Shown: piece by piece, positions 17,134 to 26,310 of the stretch
Numbering within the stretch: position 1 is the stretch's first letter
Layout: every line of letters begins with the position of its first letter
From: Lentibacillus populi
GTDB taxonomy: Bacteria; Bacillota; Bacilli; Bacillales; Amphibacillaceae
DNA: 64,000 bases
Reading direction: 5' to 3'
Assembly (NCBI GenBank): GCA_014642895.1
Contig: BMJD01000015.1
Coordinates: forward strand, 17,740 to 81,739
Made by a program: the position numbers and the translations under genes
Notes under the pieces: model-generated
Told to the model about the DNA's origin: nothing
The model's database searches: none
What the model saw: the letters and a program-made list of their open reading frames with translations, nothing else

Positions 17134-18651
17134 TCACTCCTCAAACTCAAGATTCAATCCACACTCAAACATACGATTCCACGGTGAAAATGTTTGAATA
17201 TGCTTAAGTTTCTTATCTCTAAAAGAGTTATTGATAACTTCATGATAACGATTCAGTAACCGATTGTTGCGTTCTTTATTAACAATTTCCTCCAGTTCTT
17301 TTAAATCAAAATATGTTAAATTATAATTTGGCAGAAAGTCAGAAGTCATTTCCATCCTAACTTCCGCCTGGTAAAAATAGTCATCAATTAAATGATAAAG
17401 TAAATTTTCCTGAATTTTATTTACTTTACTGTTTAAACTAATTACACCTTGGCAAATGGTGCTTCCAAGTGTATTGCAATTCGTATTCCACCCTTTATAA
17501 GAAATAACCCGGTCGAGAATATGCTTTTCATCTAAAAGTTTAATCAGCTCATAATCTCCACCATTAGCAAAAGCGGAATCCGCTATGATAACATTTTTTC
17601 CATTTAATACGCAGGAATGTATCTGTTCCACAAAAAACTGGATATTTCGAAAACTGGAATAAGTAATATCTTTAGATACCTGCTCCCATGACTCCTGCAT
17701 TACCCGACCAGGGGTATTATATGCAAGTACAAGGTCTGCTTTTTCAAGCGAACTGGTTAATTGACATCCTGACGCAAGGACATGAGCTTTTAAACTTTCT
17801 GCAAAAGGACGGTCTTCATACATTGGAATTAATTGTGGTCCTAATGTGCTGCTCCAGAACGGATAAATGGTTGGGTGTACTCCTTTGAACTTGTTGTATA
17901 CACGAGTTAAAAGGGTTGCTCCTGCTTCGTCAGCCCCTGGATAAATTTGCACTTTTTCATATAAGCCCATCTTATTCCGCTCATTCACTATCTGGGCTTG
18001 ATCTATTGCGGAATACCCATATTCTGCGCTGTCATCCAAAGGAATCGATAAAAATGTTATTACACCTTCTGAAACCAACCGCAGAATTCCTTTATTGATA
18101 TATAAATTAAATTTTCGCCGCGCCTCATAATCCTCTATCCATTTAACTGGTAACCTGGATTCAATTTCAAGCAATTGCTCATGTTCTGTTTCTGATAGAG
18201 TATTCCGTTTTTGCTTATCCAATAAATATGATCGCGAGAATAAATCGCTCCCCCATTTTTCATAGTAATCTGGTTCTTCATCACTGGAATTGTACTTAGG
18301 TGTACGCATAATCATGTTTGAAGCATAGATTGGTGTCTCTGGATGAGCGGCCCCGAATTTATTTAATCCTGCTAACCATTGTTCCCCTTGTTTGTATGAC
18401 ATGTAATGCAGGCGGGACGGCAACAATCCGCCAAACAGCAGCATATCAATACTTAATATAATTGCATCCACATCATAAACTATCTCGTTTAACCATTCCC
18501 ACAATCTTTCTGTATTTCCTGGAACCTTCTTATTCCCAAGCAAGATGGGATCAGGCAAAACAAGGGAAATATCGTTTGACGAATCGGCAATCCGTTTCAC
18601 TACATCTACATTACAAGGACGTTCATCTATCGGCAGATAGGCAATTATCAT
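17134..18651 (-). CDS. DUF4127 family protein
   Basis: 505 residues, recognised by the N-terminal MIIAYLPIDERPCN and LPDPILLGNKKVPG typical of DUF4127. No signal peptide or membrane helices. The family has no established biochemical function that I know of. AGAGGTG precedes the ATG. It is the last gene of a leftward operon, after an ABC sugar transporter and a ROK-RpiR fusion. A role in breaking down or sensing the imported sugar is therefore likely, but this is guilt by association. Confidence 0.85.
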   Translation of the reverse strand: MIIAYLPIDERPCNVDVVKRIADSSNDISLVLPDPILLGNKKVPGNTERLWEWLNEIVYDVDAIILSIDMLLFGGLLPSRLHYMSYKQGEQWLAGLNKFGAAHPETPIYASNMIMRTPKYNSSDEEPDYYEKWGSDLFSRSYLLDKQKRNTLSETEHEQLLEIESRLPVKWIEDYEARRKFNLYINKGILRLVSEGVITFLSIPLDDSAEYGYSAIDQAQIVNERNKMGLYEKVQIYPGADEAGATLLTRVYNKFKGVHPTIYPFWSSTLGPQLIPMYEDRPFAESLKAHVLASGCQLTSSLEKADLVLAYNTPGRVMQESWEQVSKDITYSSFRNIQFFVEQIHSCVLNGKNVIIADSAFANGGDYELIKLLDEKHILDRVISYKGWNTNCNTLGSTICQGVISLNSKVNKIQENLLYHLIDDYFYQAEVRMEMTSDFLPNYNLTYFDLKELEEIVNKERNNRLLNRYHEVINNSFRDKKLKHIQTFSPWNRMFECGLNLEFEE

Positions 18652-18688
18652 CGATTACACCTCTTTTCGAATCCCAAATATAATAACA

Positions 18689-20350
18689 TTATACATGCAT
18701 TACCTGCTTCTTTAACTCTTCAAAAATAATATCAAATAAATATAACACAGAAACTTCATTCACATTGTTTATCCCTGGATATTCATTTTCATTTGATGGA
18801 ACAACAAACAGCAATTCAGATATATCTGATAGCGGAGAATCCTGCTGACTAGTAACTCCAATTGTTTTTGCTCCATTGTTTTTTGCCTTTTCCAAAATAT
18901 TAACAACTTTCTTTGAATATCCAGATAAACTAATCCCGATAACACACGAATCTTCGTTTATGAAATTTGCAGACATCTTCATGTGATATGGATTGGAGAA
19001 AGCATCCGCTCTTATTCCTTTATTTAGAAATTTATACTTTAAAGAGTCTACCACTGTTGACAAATTATTGGAGCCATACAAATAAACATTTTTTGCTCCT
19101 GTTACTTTGGCCTTAAATTTTTGAATTTCATTTACTTGGATTAACGCATCAAACTTATTTAATAGCTTATTATAATTGTGTTTTACCTTTGTAATACTCG
19201 ATGTTTCAATATGTTCGTATAAACGTGTACTAACAAAAGCCTCCTTTGCCATCAACCGTAATTTATTATAGGAGCCAAATTCTAATTTCTTACAGAACCT
19301 TGTAATTGTTGCATCGGAAACGTTAATGTTTTCTGCGAGTTGGGAGATTGTTGTATTGGAAACAGATGCCAAATTATGAATCACATAGTCAGCCACCAGC
19401 TGCTCCCGTTTTGTCAGTTTGTGATTGTTTGATTCAATGATTGCTGTAATACTCTTTAATGGTTGAATAGATTCTTGTAATAAAAAATGCCTTAATGCTC
19501 CTATCATCCCAGCATTGTTCAGGTTTTGGGCAATTTCAATCTTGGTGTTATCGAGTACAGCAGGAATAATATCCTTTTTTAATTGATTCATTAATAAGGG
19601 GTATAAATAATCCTTTTGCGCTGTGATTCCACCTCCAATTACAATCATTTCGGGGTTCATCATATAAGCAATTGTGGCAATGCCCTTCGATAAATAACTA
19701 ACCTGCCTGGATATTTCCTGAATACATATGCTGTCACCTTTTTTGGCCAGCTCAAAGATTTCCTTCCCGGTTATATCATGTTTAGAAATTTCTTTCTCGT
19801 ATGCAACATTTTGAATTAGTGTTTTCGTGGACGCCAGGTCTTCAAATTGACCACCTTCAATTGGGATATAACCAATTTCACCAGCGCTAAAATTGTGTCC
19901 TGTATGCAATTTATTATCCAGAATAAAACTTCCACCAATACCTGTCCCGATTGTTAGACAAAAAAGACTTTTCACGTATTTTCCTGTTCCTATCCAGGAT
20001 TCCGCCAAACCGGCACAGTTTACATCATTTTCTATTTCAACTGGCAAGCTAAAAAAACTTTCCAATTCCTTTTTTAGCGGGAAACCAGTATATTCGGGAA
20101 TCAACGGGGAGGCATATATAATATTTCCCTTTACTGAGTCAACCTGACCCGCTGTGCTAACGCAAATTCCCTCAATGTTATAATGATCAAGTAATGGTCT
20201 ACCTAATTTTTTTACTTTTTCTATCATGGATGGCCCACCCAAATGTGCCTCAGATGAGCATTCACGTTTTTCAACAATTGATCCATCTTCTTTTAATATG
20301 CCATACTTTAACAATGTCCCACCTATATCAAAAGCCAAAAATTGCCTCAT
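18689..20350 (-). CDS. ROK-family kinase fused to an RpiR/SIS regulator
   Basis: About 553 residues from ATG 20350 (GAAGGTG upstream; the TTG at 20365 is less likely). Residues 1-290: ROK fold with ATP loop DIGGTLLKYG, catalytic Asp in IENDVNCAG and GTGIGGSFI. The usual ExGH motif reads EIGY, and the zinc cysteine cluster is missing (GGQFEDLAST instead). Residues about 300-375: RpiR helix-turn-helix (TISQLAENINVSDATITRFCKKL). Residues about 390-540: SIS domain (VYLYGSNNLS; GISLSGYSKKVVNIL). Kinase and sugar-phosphate-responsive repressor in one chain suggests that the protein phosphorylates the sugar and reports on it. It follows the ABC permeases and precedes DUF4127. Confidence 0.88.
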   Translation of the reverse strand: MRQFLAFDIGGTLLKYGILKEDGSIVEKRECSSEAHLGGPSMIEKVKKLGRPLLDHYNIEGICVSTAGQVDSVKGNIIYASPLIPEYTGFPLKKELESFFSLPVEIENDVNCAGLAESWIGTGKYVKSLFCLTIGTGIGGSFILDNKLHTGHNFSAGEIGYIPIEGGQFEDLASTKTLIQNVAYEKEISKHDITGKEIFELAKKGDSICIQEISRQVSYLSKGIATIAYMMNPEMIVIGGGITAQKDYLYPLLMNQLKKDIIPAVLDNTKIEIAQNLNNAGMIGALRHFLLQESIQPLKSITAIIESNNHKLTKREQLVADYVIHNLASVSNTTISQLAENINVSDATITRFCKKLEFGSYNKLRLMAKEAFVSTRLYEHIETSSITKVKHNYNKLLNKFDALIQVNEIQKFKAKVTGAKNVYLYGSNNLSTVVDSLKYKFLNKGIRADAFSNPYHMKMSANFINEDSCVIGISLSGYSKKVVNILEKAKNNGAKTIGVTSQQDSPLSDISELLFVVPSNENEYPGINNVNEVSVLYLFDIIFEELKKQVMHV

Positions 20351-20393
20351 CGTTTTCACCTTCAATTTCTGTTAAGACTATCCTCTGTTGTGT

Positions 20394-21218
20394 TTAACCT
20401 TTAACTGAACCCTCTGTAACACCGGAAATAAAGTATTTCTGCAGCCAAATAAATATGAGAAGCGTTGGGATTACGGTTAAAATGGATCCTGCACTTACTA
20501 ATTTCAAATTTGCACCATCAAAGTTTTGGGAAAGCTGTGCGAGCCCTATAGATAACGTATACATGCTGCTGTCCGTTGTGTTAATCAGTGGCCATAAGTA
20601 ATCTCCCCAGGTTTCCATAAATGTAAATATAGCAAGGGTAATTAAGGTTGGTTTCACTAATGGCAATGCTACTTTATACCAGACCTGAAATTTGTTCGCA
20701 CCGTCTAAATATGCTGATTCCTCCAGCTCCTTCGGTATGCGAAGAAATGCTTGCCGCATCAAAAAGATTCCAAATGCTGTTGATACTTGCATAATAACTA
20801 AACCAACATGTGTATTATGCAAACCTAATTCACCGGCTAATTGAAATAATGGAGCCATAAATAATTGAAAAGGAACCATCATCGTTGAAATTATCAAAAC
20901 GAGTGCGAAACTTCTGCCTTTGAACTCCATCCTTGCCAATGGATATGCGGCTAAACTGCAAAAGAACAAATTTAACGGGATTGCAATTGCAGATACAATA
21001 ATTGTGTTAATAAAATATGAACCGAAATTAGCTCTTTCGAAAGCTTCCACAAAATTTATCAATGAAGGATTTGCAGGCAAAAAGCCATCATAAATTCCTT
21101 CACCTGGTGACTTTAATGAAATAAAAAGCGTCAGTAAAAATGGCCCAACCGTAGTTACAGCAACTAGCAACATCAAAGCATAAATCCATATCCTTTTACT
21201 GAGTTGATTTACCTGCAT
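20394..21218 (-). CDS. carbohydrate ABC transporter permease (MalG/CUT1 type)
   Basis: 274 residues, six hydrophobic helices, with the ATPase-contact EAA loop near EESAYLDGANKFQVWYKVALPLVKP. Ends with the typical short tail after QKYFISGVTEGSVKG. GAGGAGAG precedes the ATG. Third gene of the ABC operon (binding protein, MalF-type permease, this). No ATPase gene is nearby, as is common for Bacillus CUT1 systems that share an MsmX-type ATPase. Confidence 0.92.
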   Translation of the reverse strand: MQVNQLSKRIWIYALMLLVAVTTVGPFLLTLFISLKSPGEGIYDGFLPANPSLINFVEAFERANFGSYFINTIIVSAIAIPLNLFFCSLAAYPLARMEFKGRSFALVLIISTMMVPFQLFMAPLFQLAGELGLHNTHVGLVIMQVSTAFGIFLMRQAFLRIPKELEESAYLDGANKFQVWYKVALPLVKPTLITLAIFTFMETWGDYLWPLINTTDSSMYTLSIGLAQLSQNFDGANLKLVSAGSILTVIPTLLIFIWLQKYFISGVTEGSVKG

Positions 21219-21237
21219 TCGGTACTCTCCTCTCTTA

Positions 21238-22146
21238 TTATGCCCTTAAATCATCTTCCCGCTTACTCGTTAGTTTCATTTGCAATAGTGAAGCAATAAT
21301 AGCTAAAATTAATAATACCAAACCAGCTGCCGAAGCAATACTGACATCGAGACTCATAAATTTATTATAAATATAAATAACTAATGTAGTCGTAGCACCT
21401 GCTGGTCCACCGCCTGTAGCAATGGCAATTTCATCAAACACCTTCATCCCGGCTATTATTGTTAATATAGAGACAAGGGTAATAGAGGGTACCAGCATTG
21501 GTACCGTGATTTTCCGAAATTGCTGGAATGTTGATGCGCCATCAATTTCAGCTGATTCATAAACTCCTTTTGGCAAAGATTGCAGACCTGCCAAATAGAT
21601 AATCATATAATAGCCAAGTCCTTTCCAGACAGTGATTACTGCTACAGCTACGAGTGCAGTACCCTGTTGTACTAATAGATTCGTAGGTGAGTCAAAGATT
21701 CCAAGCTTCACCAGGAAATCAGATATCATTCCGTTCTGTGAATACAGCATTTTCCACATTAGTGCCCCGACTACCATCGGGGTAACAAATGGCAAATAAT
21801 ATAACACCCGAAACGTGGTAACGCCACGAAGTTTCTGATTCACCAGGACAGCCAAAACCATCGGCAAAAAAATATTTAAGGGAAGAACAATCAATAGAAA
21901 TAATAGTGTATTGAGCAATGCATTCCAAAAGGCTTTATCAGTAAATAATTCTTTAAAATTTTCCAGACCGACAAATTCTCCCGTTCCCGAGATCAATTTA
22001 TAATCTAAAACACTCCAATGAAAGGCCTGTAAAATCGGATATATAAGAAAGGTTCCCAAAATCAGGATAGACGGCAATAAAAACAGCCACGGTGTCATCT
22101 TAAACATCTTTTTATTTGTTCTATTAGAGATTAACCTTTTAGCCAC
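21238..22146 (-). CDS. sugar ABC transporter permease (MalF/CUT1 type)
   Basis: 302 residues, start GTG with AAGGGGAG six bases upstream. Six hydrophobic helices and the EAA loop YESAEIDGASTFQQFRKITVPML. Positively charged N-terminus, then the long first helix. Forms the membrane channel with the MalG-type partner encoded 19 bases downstream. A strong stem-loop separates it from the binding-protein gene. Confidence 0.92.
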   Translation of the reverse strand: MAKRLISNRTNKKMFKMTPWLFLLPSILILGTFLIYPILQAFHWSVLDYKLISGTGEFVGLENFKELFTDKAFWNALLNTLLFLLIVLPLNIFLPMVLAVLVNQKLRGVTTFRVLYYLPFVTPMVVGALMWKMLYSQNGMISDFLVKLGIFDSPTNLLVQQGTALVAVAVITVWKGLGYYMIIYLAGLQSLPKGVYESAEIDGASTFQQFRKITVPMLVPSITLVSILTIIAGMKVFDEIAIATGGGPAGATTTLVIYIYNKFMSLDVSIASAAGLVLLILAIIASLLQMKLTSKREDDLRA

Positions 22147-22162
22147 TTTAATCTCCCCTTCG

Positions 22163-22200
22163 AAAAATAGAGACTAGCTTTTTGTAAAGAGCTAGTCTCT
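22163..22200 (-). terminator. hairpin after the binding-protein gene (partial terminator/stability stem)
   Basis: AGAGACTAGCT (22169-22179) is the perfect inverse of AGCTAGTCTCT (22190-22200). On the minus strand it is followed by ATTTTT. Such stems usually raise the amount of binding-protein mRNA over permease mRNA. Confidence 0.65.
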
Positions 22201-22216
22201 TATAGTAGTTTTGTCT

Positions 22217-23539
22217 TTAAAATGTTACATCTTCCCCTGTCTCTTCAAATGACTTGGTCCACTCTTCAGCTAATTGACTAAGCGCCTCTTCTGAACTTAA
22301 TTCGCCTTGCAGATTTTGTACAAATATATTTTTGGTTGCTTCACGCACATCAGCACTGTTTTCGGTAGGTGGTATTAAAACTTCGGCCCGCTCCAAAGCC
22401 TTCGAAGCTTGCATCATACCTTGGGCTTTAGGAGAATCTCCAGCTTCTTTAAAATAGGAATCATCCAATGAATCTTTTGTAGATGGCAGCACTGTACCGG
22501 CAATCTTTGCAAATTCTAGTTGATTCTCTGCATTTGTAATATATTTAAGAAGTTCTACTGCCGCCTCTTGATTCTTAGTTTTTGAAGGTATAGCAAAGTT
22601 CATTACATCTACATTAATTGGTGCATCTTCTGAAACAAGTGGCGGGCCGGACTTAGATGTTTTATAAATATTCGGTGCCCCAGATTCAACCGGACCAAGA
22701 AACGTCACTCCACCTTCTAAAAAGGAAATGTTACCACCCATGTATAATTCTTGACCTGATTGTATGGAACCCTCTGCAGCTTCTTGAGGGATCAGACCTT
22801 CTTCATACATCTTCTGCATTGTTTCAAAGTACTTCAATATCGCTTGATTATCTTCAAATACTGCTTTTCCATCTTTAACGATCGGATCTCCATTCGCTAG
22901 TGAAACCATTTTTTGCATAATCACATTACCATCATTTATAACCGGATAATAAGAAGCCTTTCCTGTTTTATCCGATATTTTTTTTGCTGTTTCGTATATC
23001 CCATCGAGTGTCGTTGGTAATTCTTCAATACCGGCCTGCTCAAAATGTTCATTATTATACCATGTGACCGTTGTTGTTAAATACCACGGCAGAGCGTATA
23101 AACTATCATCATTGATACCTGCTTTAAAGGGACCCTCAACAAATGAATCTTTCGTCTTTTCATCAATTAGATCAGTTAAATCAAGTAAACCGCCTTGTCC
23201 CGCTATATTGGCTACATAAAGTGGATTCAAATTAACTAAATCTGGTACTTCACTGCCCGTTAGTGACGTCAATACTTTTTGTTCCATTTGTTCCTGTGGA
23301 ATATCTTCAATGATAACGTCTACATCCGAATACTTTTTTTCAAAACCCTTTTCAATGTCTGAGAAATAGGAATCAAAAGGTTCCCCAGAAAGCGATGCGG
23401 TCCACATTGTCACCTTACCCGATATTTCCCCAGAATCTGATGTGTTAGTTTCATCGGAATTTTCCCCACATGCTGCTAAACTTATTAGTGACAATAGCAA
23501 AATCGAATTAAATAGAAGCTTTGCCAATAATCTGCTCAT
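22217..23539 (-). CDS. extracellular solute (sugar)-binding lipoprotein
   Basis: About 440 residues, family-1 binding protein of CUT1 sugar ABC systems. Type II signal peptide ending in LISLAAC with the lipidated Cys at residue 24, then a Ser/Asp/Glu-rich linker and VTMWTASLSG. The segment IGFEKKYSDVDVIIED-like (actually EKGFEKKYSDVDVI) and the GNISFLEGGV region are typical. ATG at 23539 lies 11 bases after GGGGG; TTG at 23548 would be too close. First gene of the operon, directly behind a promoter and cre box. The bound sugar is unknown. Confidence 0.9.
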   Translation of the reverse strand: MSRLLAKLLFNSILLLSLISLAACGENSDETNTSDSGEISGKVTMWTASLSGEPFDSYFSDIEKGFEKKYSDVDVIIEDIPQEQMEQKVLTSLTGSEVPDLVNLNPLYVANIAGQGGLLDLTDLIDEKTKDSFVEGPFKAGINDDSLYALPWYLTTTVTWYNNEHFEQAGIEELPTTLDGIYETAKKISDKTGKASYYPVINDGNVIMQKMVSLANGDPIVKDGKAVFEDNQAILKYFETMQKMYEEGLIPQEAAEGSIQSGQELYMGGNISFLEGGVTFLGPVESGAPNIYKTSKSGPPLVSEDAPINVDVMNFAIPSKTKNQEAAVELLKYITNAENQLEFAKIAGTVLPSTKDSLDDSYFKEAGDSPKAQGMMQASKALERAEVLIPPTENSADVREATKNIFVQNLQGELSSEEALSQLAEEWTKSFEETGEDVTF

Positions 23540-23565
23540 GAGTTCCAATACCCCCTTTGATTAAG

Positions 23566-23579
23566 TAAAAGCGCTTTCA
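23566..23579. promoter_or_regulatory. CcpA (cre) site at the ABC operon transcription start
   Basis: On the minus strand TGAAAGCGCTTTTA matches the cre consensus at 13 of 14 positions. It covers the predicted start of transcription, so CcpA would block initiation. Confidence 0.65.
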
Positions 23580-23585
23580 ATAAAT

Positions 23586-23614
23586 ACTATACAATAGTAG
23601 TTTGATAGTTTCAA
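23586..23614 (-). promoter_or_regulatory. sigma-A promoter of the sugar ABC operon
   Basis: Minus-strand TTGAAA (23609-23614), 17-base spacer, TATAGT (23586-23591). Transcription would start near 23579, inside the cre box. Confidence 0.65.
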
Positions 23615-23619
23615 GCAAT

Positions 23620-23950
23620 TTTAAAAATTATTTTACTTTATAAATTTATTTTGAAAATAATTTTCTATTTGAGTGCGGTGTCGTAACAGATCTCTCTCGG
23701 CTGACTCCAATAATTACTAAATTTCCGAGCTAAAGGATATATTCAATTTCAATCCACAAAAAGAGGTAATTCAAATTGAAATACCCCTTCAACACAAATT
23801 AACTATCAAGTTAAAAATTTCCACGAAATCAATACATGATGTAAAAAAAAAGTCTCTATTACTATTTAGTTACCGGTAATCTAGATAAATACAAATGGTA
23901 CTCGGTAGGAGATAAAATCTCCATAATAAAATAACAGCGAATAAAACAAC
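23620..23950. other. intergenic stretch without recognised gene
   Basis: AT-rich. Two small dyads only: an imperfect palindrome at 23763-23787 and GGAGATAAAATCTCC at 23908-23922. No coding frame with a ribosome site was found. Confidence 0.5.
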
Positions 23951-24667
23951 TCAAGCACCTTTCTTAACCTTCCCTGTTACCTCCTCAAACAACCCATACT
24001 TCCGCTTCGTCCTCTCTAAAATTTTTATCCACGAGGCACTGAATACCGCCAGAAAAAATACATTTGATAAAGCGTGAGCAAGGTCATGGTAAATGCTTGC
24101 TATATATGTTGCCGTAAAAATTTCCCAGGTCATGTTATCAAGATAACTAACGATGATCCAAAGATTCATAAACCAGCCAAATAAATAGCCCCATGTAAAG
24201 CCAAAAACTGAGCGCCCCCAGCCCTTTTTCATCCAACCTTTATTGCGAAAGAGTCCAGCTGTCATCCCCATCATGCCCCAAGCATACATTTGCCATGGTG
24301 TCCAGGGGCCTTGTCCAAGAAAAATATTGGACACGATGGCCGCCACAGCCCCAACGATGAATCCTGATTCGGCTCCAAAAGCGAGCCCGGTAATGATAAT
24401 AACGAAGGAGGTCGGCTGAACGCTTGGCAAACCAGCAAAAGGAACACGCCCGACAGCAGCAATGGCAGCCAGGATGGCAAGAATGACGACTTCCCTGCCT
24501 GTGATGCTTCTTATTTCAAATCGGGCAAAGAACGGAATCATCATACAGGCAATAATCATCACACTTACCAGTAAATAAGCACGGTAATGGAAAAAAACAA
24601 TAGATACGACCAGCAATAACAAAATGGCGATGGAAACAATGGTCAAATAGGTACGTGATTTGGCCAT
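23951..24667 (-). CDS. ECF transporter substrate-binding (S) component, probably for cobalamin
   Basis: 238 residues, about six hydrophobic helices. Segments FEIRSITGREVVILAILAAIAAVGR, FAGLPSVQPTSFVIIITGLAFGAESGF and GPWTPWQMYAWGMMGMTAG are typical of ECF S components that pair with EcfA/EcfT. GGAGGAGG lies ten bases before the ATG, inside the end of the ATPase gene (25-base overlap). The cobalamin riboswitch at the head of the operon makes B12 or a corrinoid the likely substrate, as for CbrT. The assignment is from context, not from a recognised binding motif. Confidence 0.8.
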   Translation of the reverse strand: MAKSRTYLTIVSIAILLLLVVSIVFFHYRAYLLVSVMIIACMMIPFFARFEIRSITGREVVILAILAAIAAVGRVPFAGLPSVQPTSFVIIITGLAFGAESGFIVGAVAAIVSNIFLGQGPWTPWQMYAWGMMGMTAGLFRNKGWMKKGWGRSVFGFTWGYLFGWFMNLWIIVSYLDNMTWEIFTATYIASIYHDLAHALSNVFFLAVFSASWIKILERTKRKYGLFEEVTGKVKKGA

Positions 24668-26310
24668 GATGCTAATGCCTCCTCCAGTGTCAAGGTCCCT
24701 GTTAGCCCACTTCCGCTTGTAGCACGATTAACAGAGGTAGTATAAAAATAATTGCCTTGAAACAATTCAGTTGGAGTCCCCTCAGCCATGATTGCACCAT
24801 CAAACATCATCGCACATCGTTCGGCATATTTGGCAGCAAATTCAATATCATGTGTAACCATTACGATCGTCAAGCCCTTTTGATGCAACTGTTTCAATAA
24901 TCTGGCAAAGTGTTGCTTGGATAAAGGATCAAGCCCTTTCGTCGGTTCATCAATGAAGAGTATCGTTGGACTTCCCAGCAGCATGCACGCCAGAGCTGCT
25001 TTTTGCATTTCACCACCAGAACAATCATATGGGTGCTGGTGCCGGATATGCTCAATTTCAAATGTACACAGCATTTCCACGATTTTTTCCTCACCATTAT
25101 CTATCTTTTTCTGTTCCACTACTTCCTGCATTTCCTTATCGATCGTGTCATGAATAAAATAGGTTTTCGGGTTTTGTGGTAGATAAGCAAAGTTGTTATA
25201 CAGTGCTTTCCCTTTTAGTTTGCTTGTTTCCTTTTCTCGAAAAAGAACCCGTCCACGTTGCGGCTTGATGTTGCCAATGCAAGCTTTCAGCAATGTACTT
25301 TTGCCTGATCCATTTCCACCAACAATTGTATAAAACTCCCCTTGTTTCACCTCTAAAGCTAAATTTTTCAAAATGTATGGCGTCTTTTTGGTGTACTGAA
25401 AATAGACCTCCTGTAAAGACAGAATAGACTCATTTTTATCGTTTGCCGCTTTTTGCTCAGTAGACATTAATGGTGACACTGTTCTTATCCAGCTCCTGCA
25501 TTCTTTGACAGTCAGAGGAATACTCGTTTTCTCCAAGTATTGCGCTTTTTTCATATACAACTGTGAAATGGAGGGGACATAGGGAATAGCACGCTCATCG
25601 TTGTTTTGAAAAATCGCTTCAATTATGTCTCTGCTCTCCCCTTCATACCGCACGAATCCCTTATCCATTACTATCACATGATCAGCAATAGCAAACAATT
25701 CCTCAAGTCGATGTTCAACTAAAAGAGTGGTCATGCCCATTTCCTTATTCAACCGCTCCAGCATGAGGATAAGATTCTTTGCTGCAACCGGATCAAGCTG
25801 GGAAGTTGGTTCATCAAGCAAAAGAACTTTTGGCTTTAACAGAAGAACACTCAACAAGTTCAGCAGTTGCTTTTGCCCTCCCGACAATTCTGATGGTTTG
25901 GCCTTTAACAATCCCTCCATACCAAAAAAATGAACCAATTCGGCAACTCGCTTACGCATTTCCAAGTTGGAGTACCCTAAGTTTTCCATACCAAAAACCA
26001 TTTCCTGCATGACATCATCCATAATAATTTGATTATCTGGATCTTGAAAAACGAAGCCAATTTCTTCGATCAACGTTCGATCGTCCCATTCACTCAAAGC
26101 CTTTCCCAAATATGTAAGTGTTCCCTCCAGTTCTCCTGCAGGGGCTATCTCCTTTTTCAGCAGGCTTAGCAGTGTTGTTTTCCCACAGCCGCTTGGCCCG
26201 CAAATCACAGTGAAATCGCCTTCCTTTATTGTAATGGAAATGTTGTTTAAAGCTGGTTCCATCGCTTCTAGATAATGAAAAGAAAGGTTTTTCATTTGGA
26301 AAATATCCAC
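24643..26310 (-). CDS. ECF transporter ATPase, two ATP-binding domains fused (EcfA-EcfA')
   Basis: 555 residues with two complete ABC domains. Domain 1 (about 1-230): Walker A GPSGCGKTT, signature LSGGQKQLL, Walker B VLLLDEPTS. Domain 2 (about 295-530): Walker A GGNGSGKST, signature CSGGEMQKA, Walker B ILFIDEPTK. In most Bacillus ECF systems these are two genes; here they are one polypeptide. GTG start at 26310 overlaps the ecfT end by 19 bases. Energises the EcfT/S complex. Confidence 0.92.
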   Translation of the reverse strand: MDIFQMKNLSFHYLEAMEPALNNISITIKEGDFTVICGPSGCGKTTLLSLLKKEIAPAGELEGTLTYLGKALSEWDDRTLIEEIGFVFQDPDNQIIMDDVMQEMVFGMENLGYSNLEMRKRVAELVHFFGMEGLLKAKPSELSGGQKQLLNLLSVLLLKPKVLLLDEPTSQLDPVAAKNLILMLERLNKEMGMTTLLVEHRLEELFAIADHVIVMDKGFVRYEGESRDIIEAIFQNNDERAIPYVPSISQLYMKKAQYLEKTSIPLTVKECRSWIRTVSPLMSTEQKAANDKNESILSLQEVYFQYTKKTPYILKNLALEVKQGEFYTIVGGNGSGKSTLLKACIGNIKPQRGRVLFREKETSKLKGKALYNNFAYLPQNPKTYFIHDTIDKEMQEVVEQKKIDNGEEKIVEMLCTFEIEHIRHQHPYDCSGGEMQKAALACMLLGSPTILFIDEPTKGLDPLSKQHFARLLKQLHQKGLTIVMVTHDIEFAAKYAERCAMMFDGAIMAEGTPTELFQGNYFYTTSVNRATSGSGLTGTLTLEEALASWPNHVPI

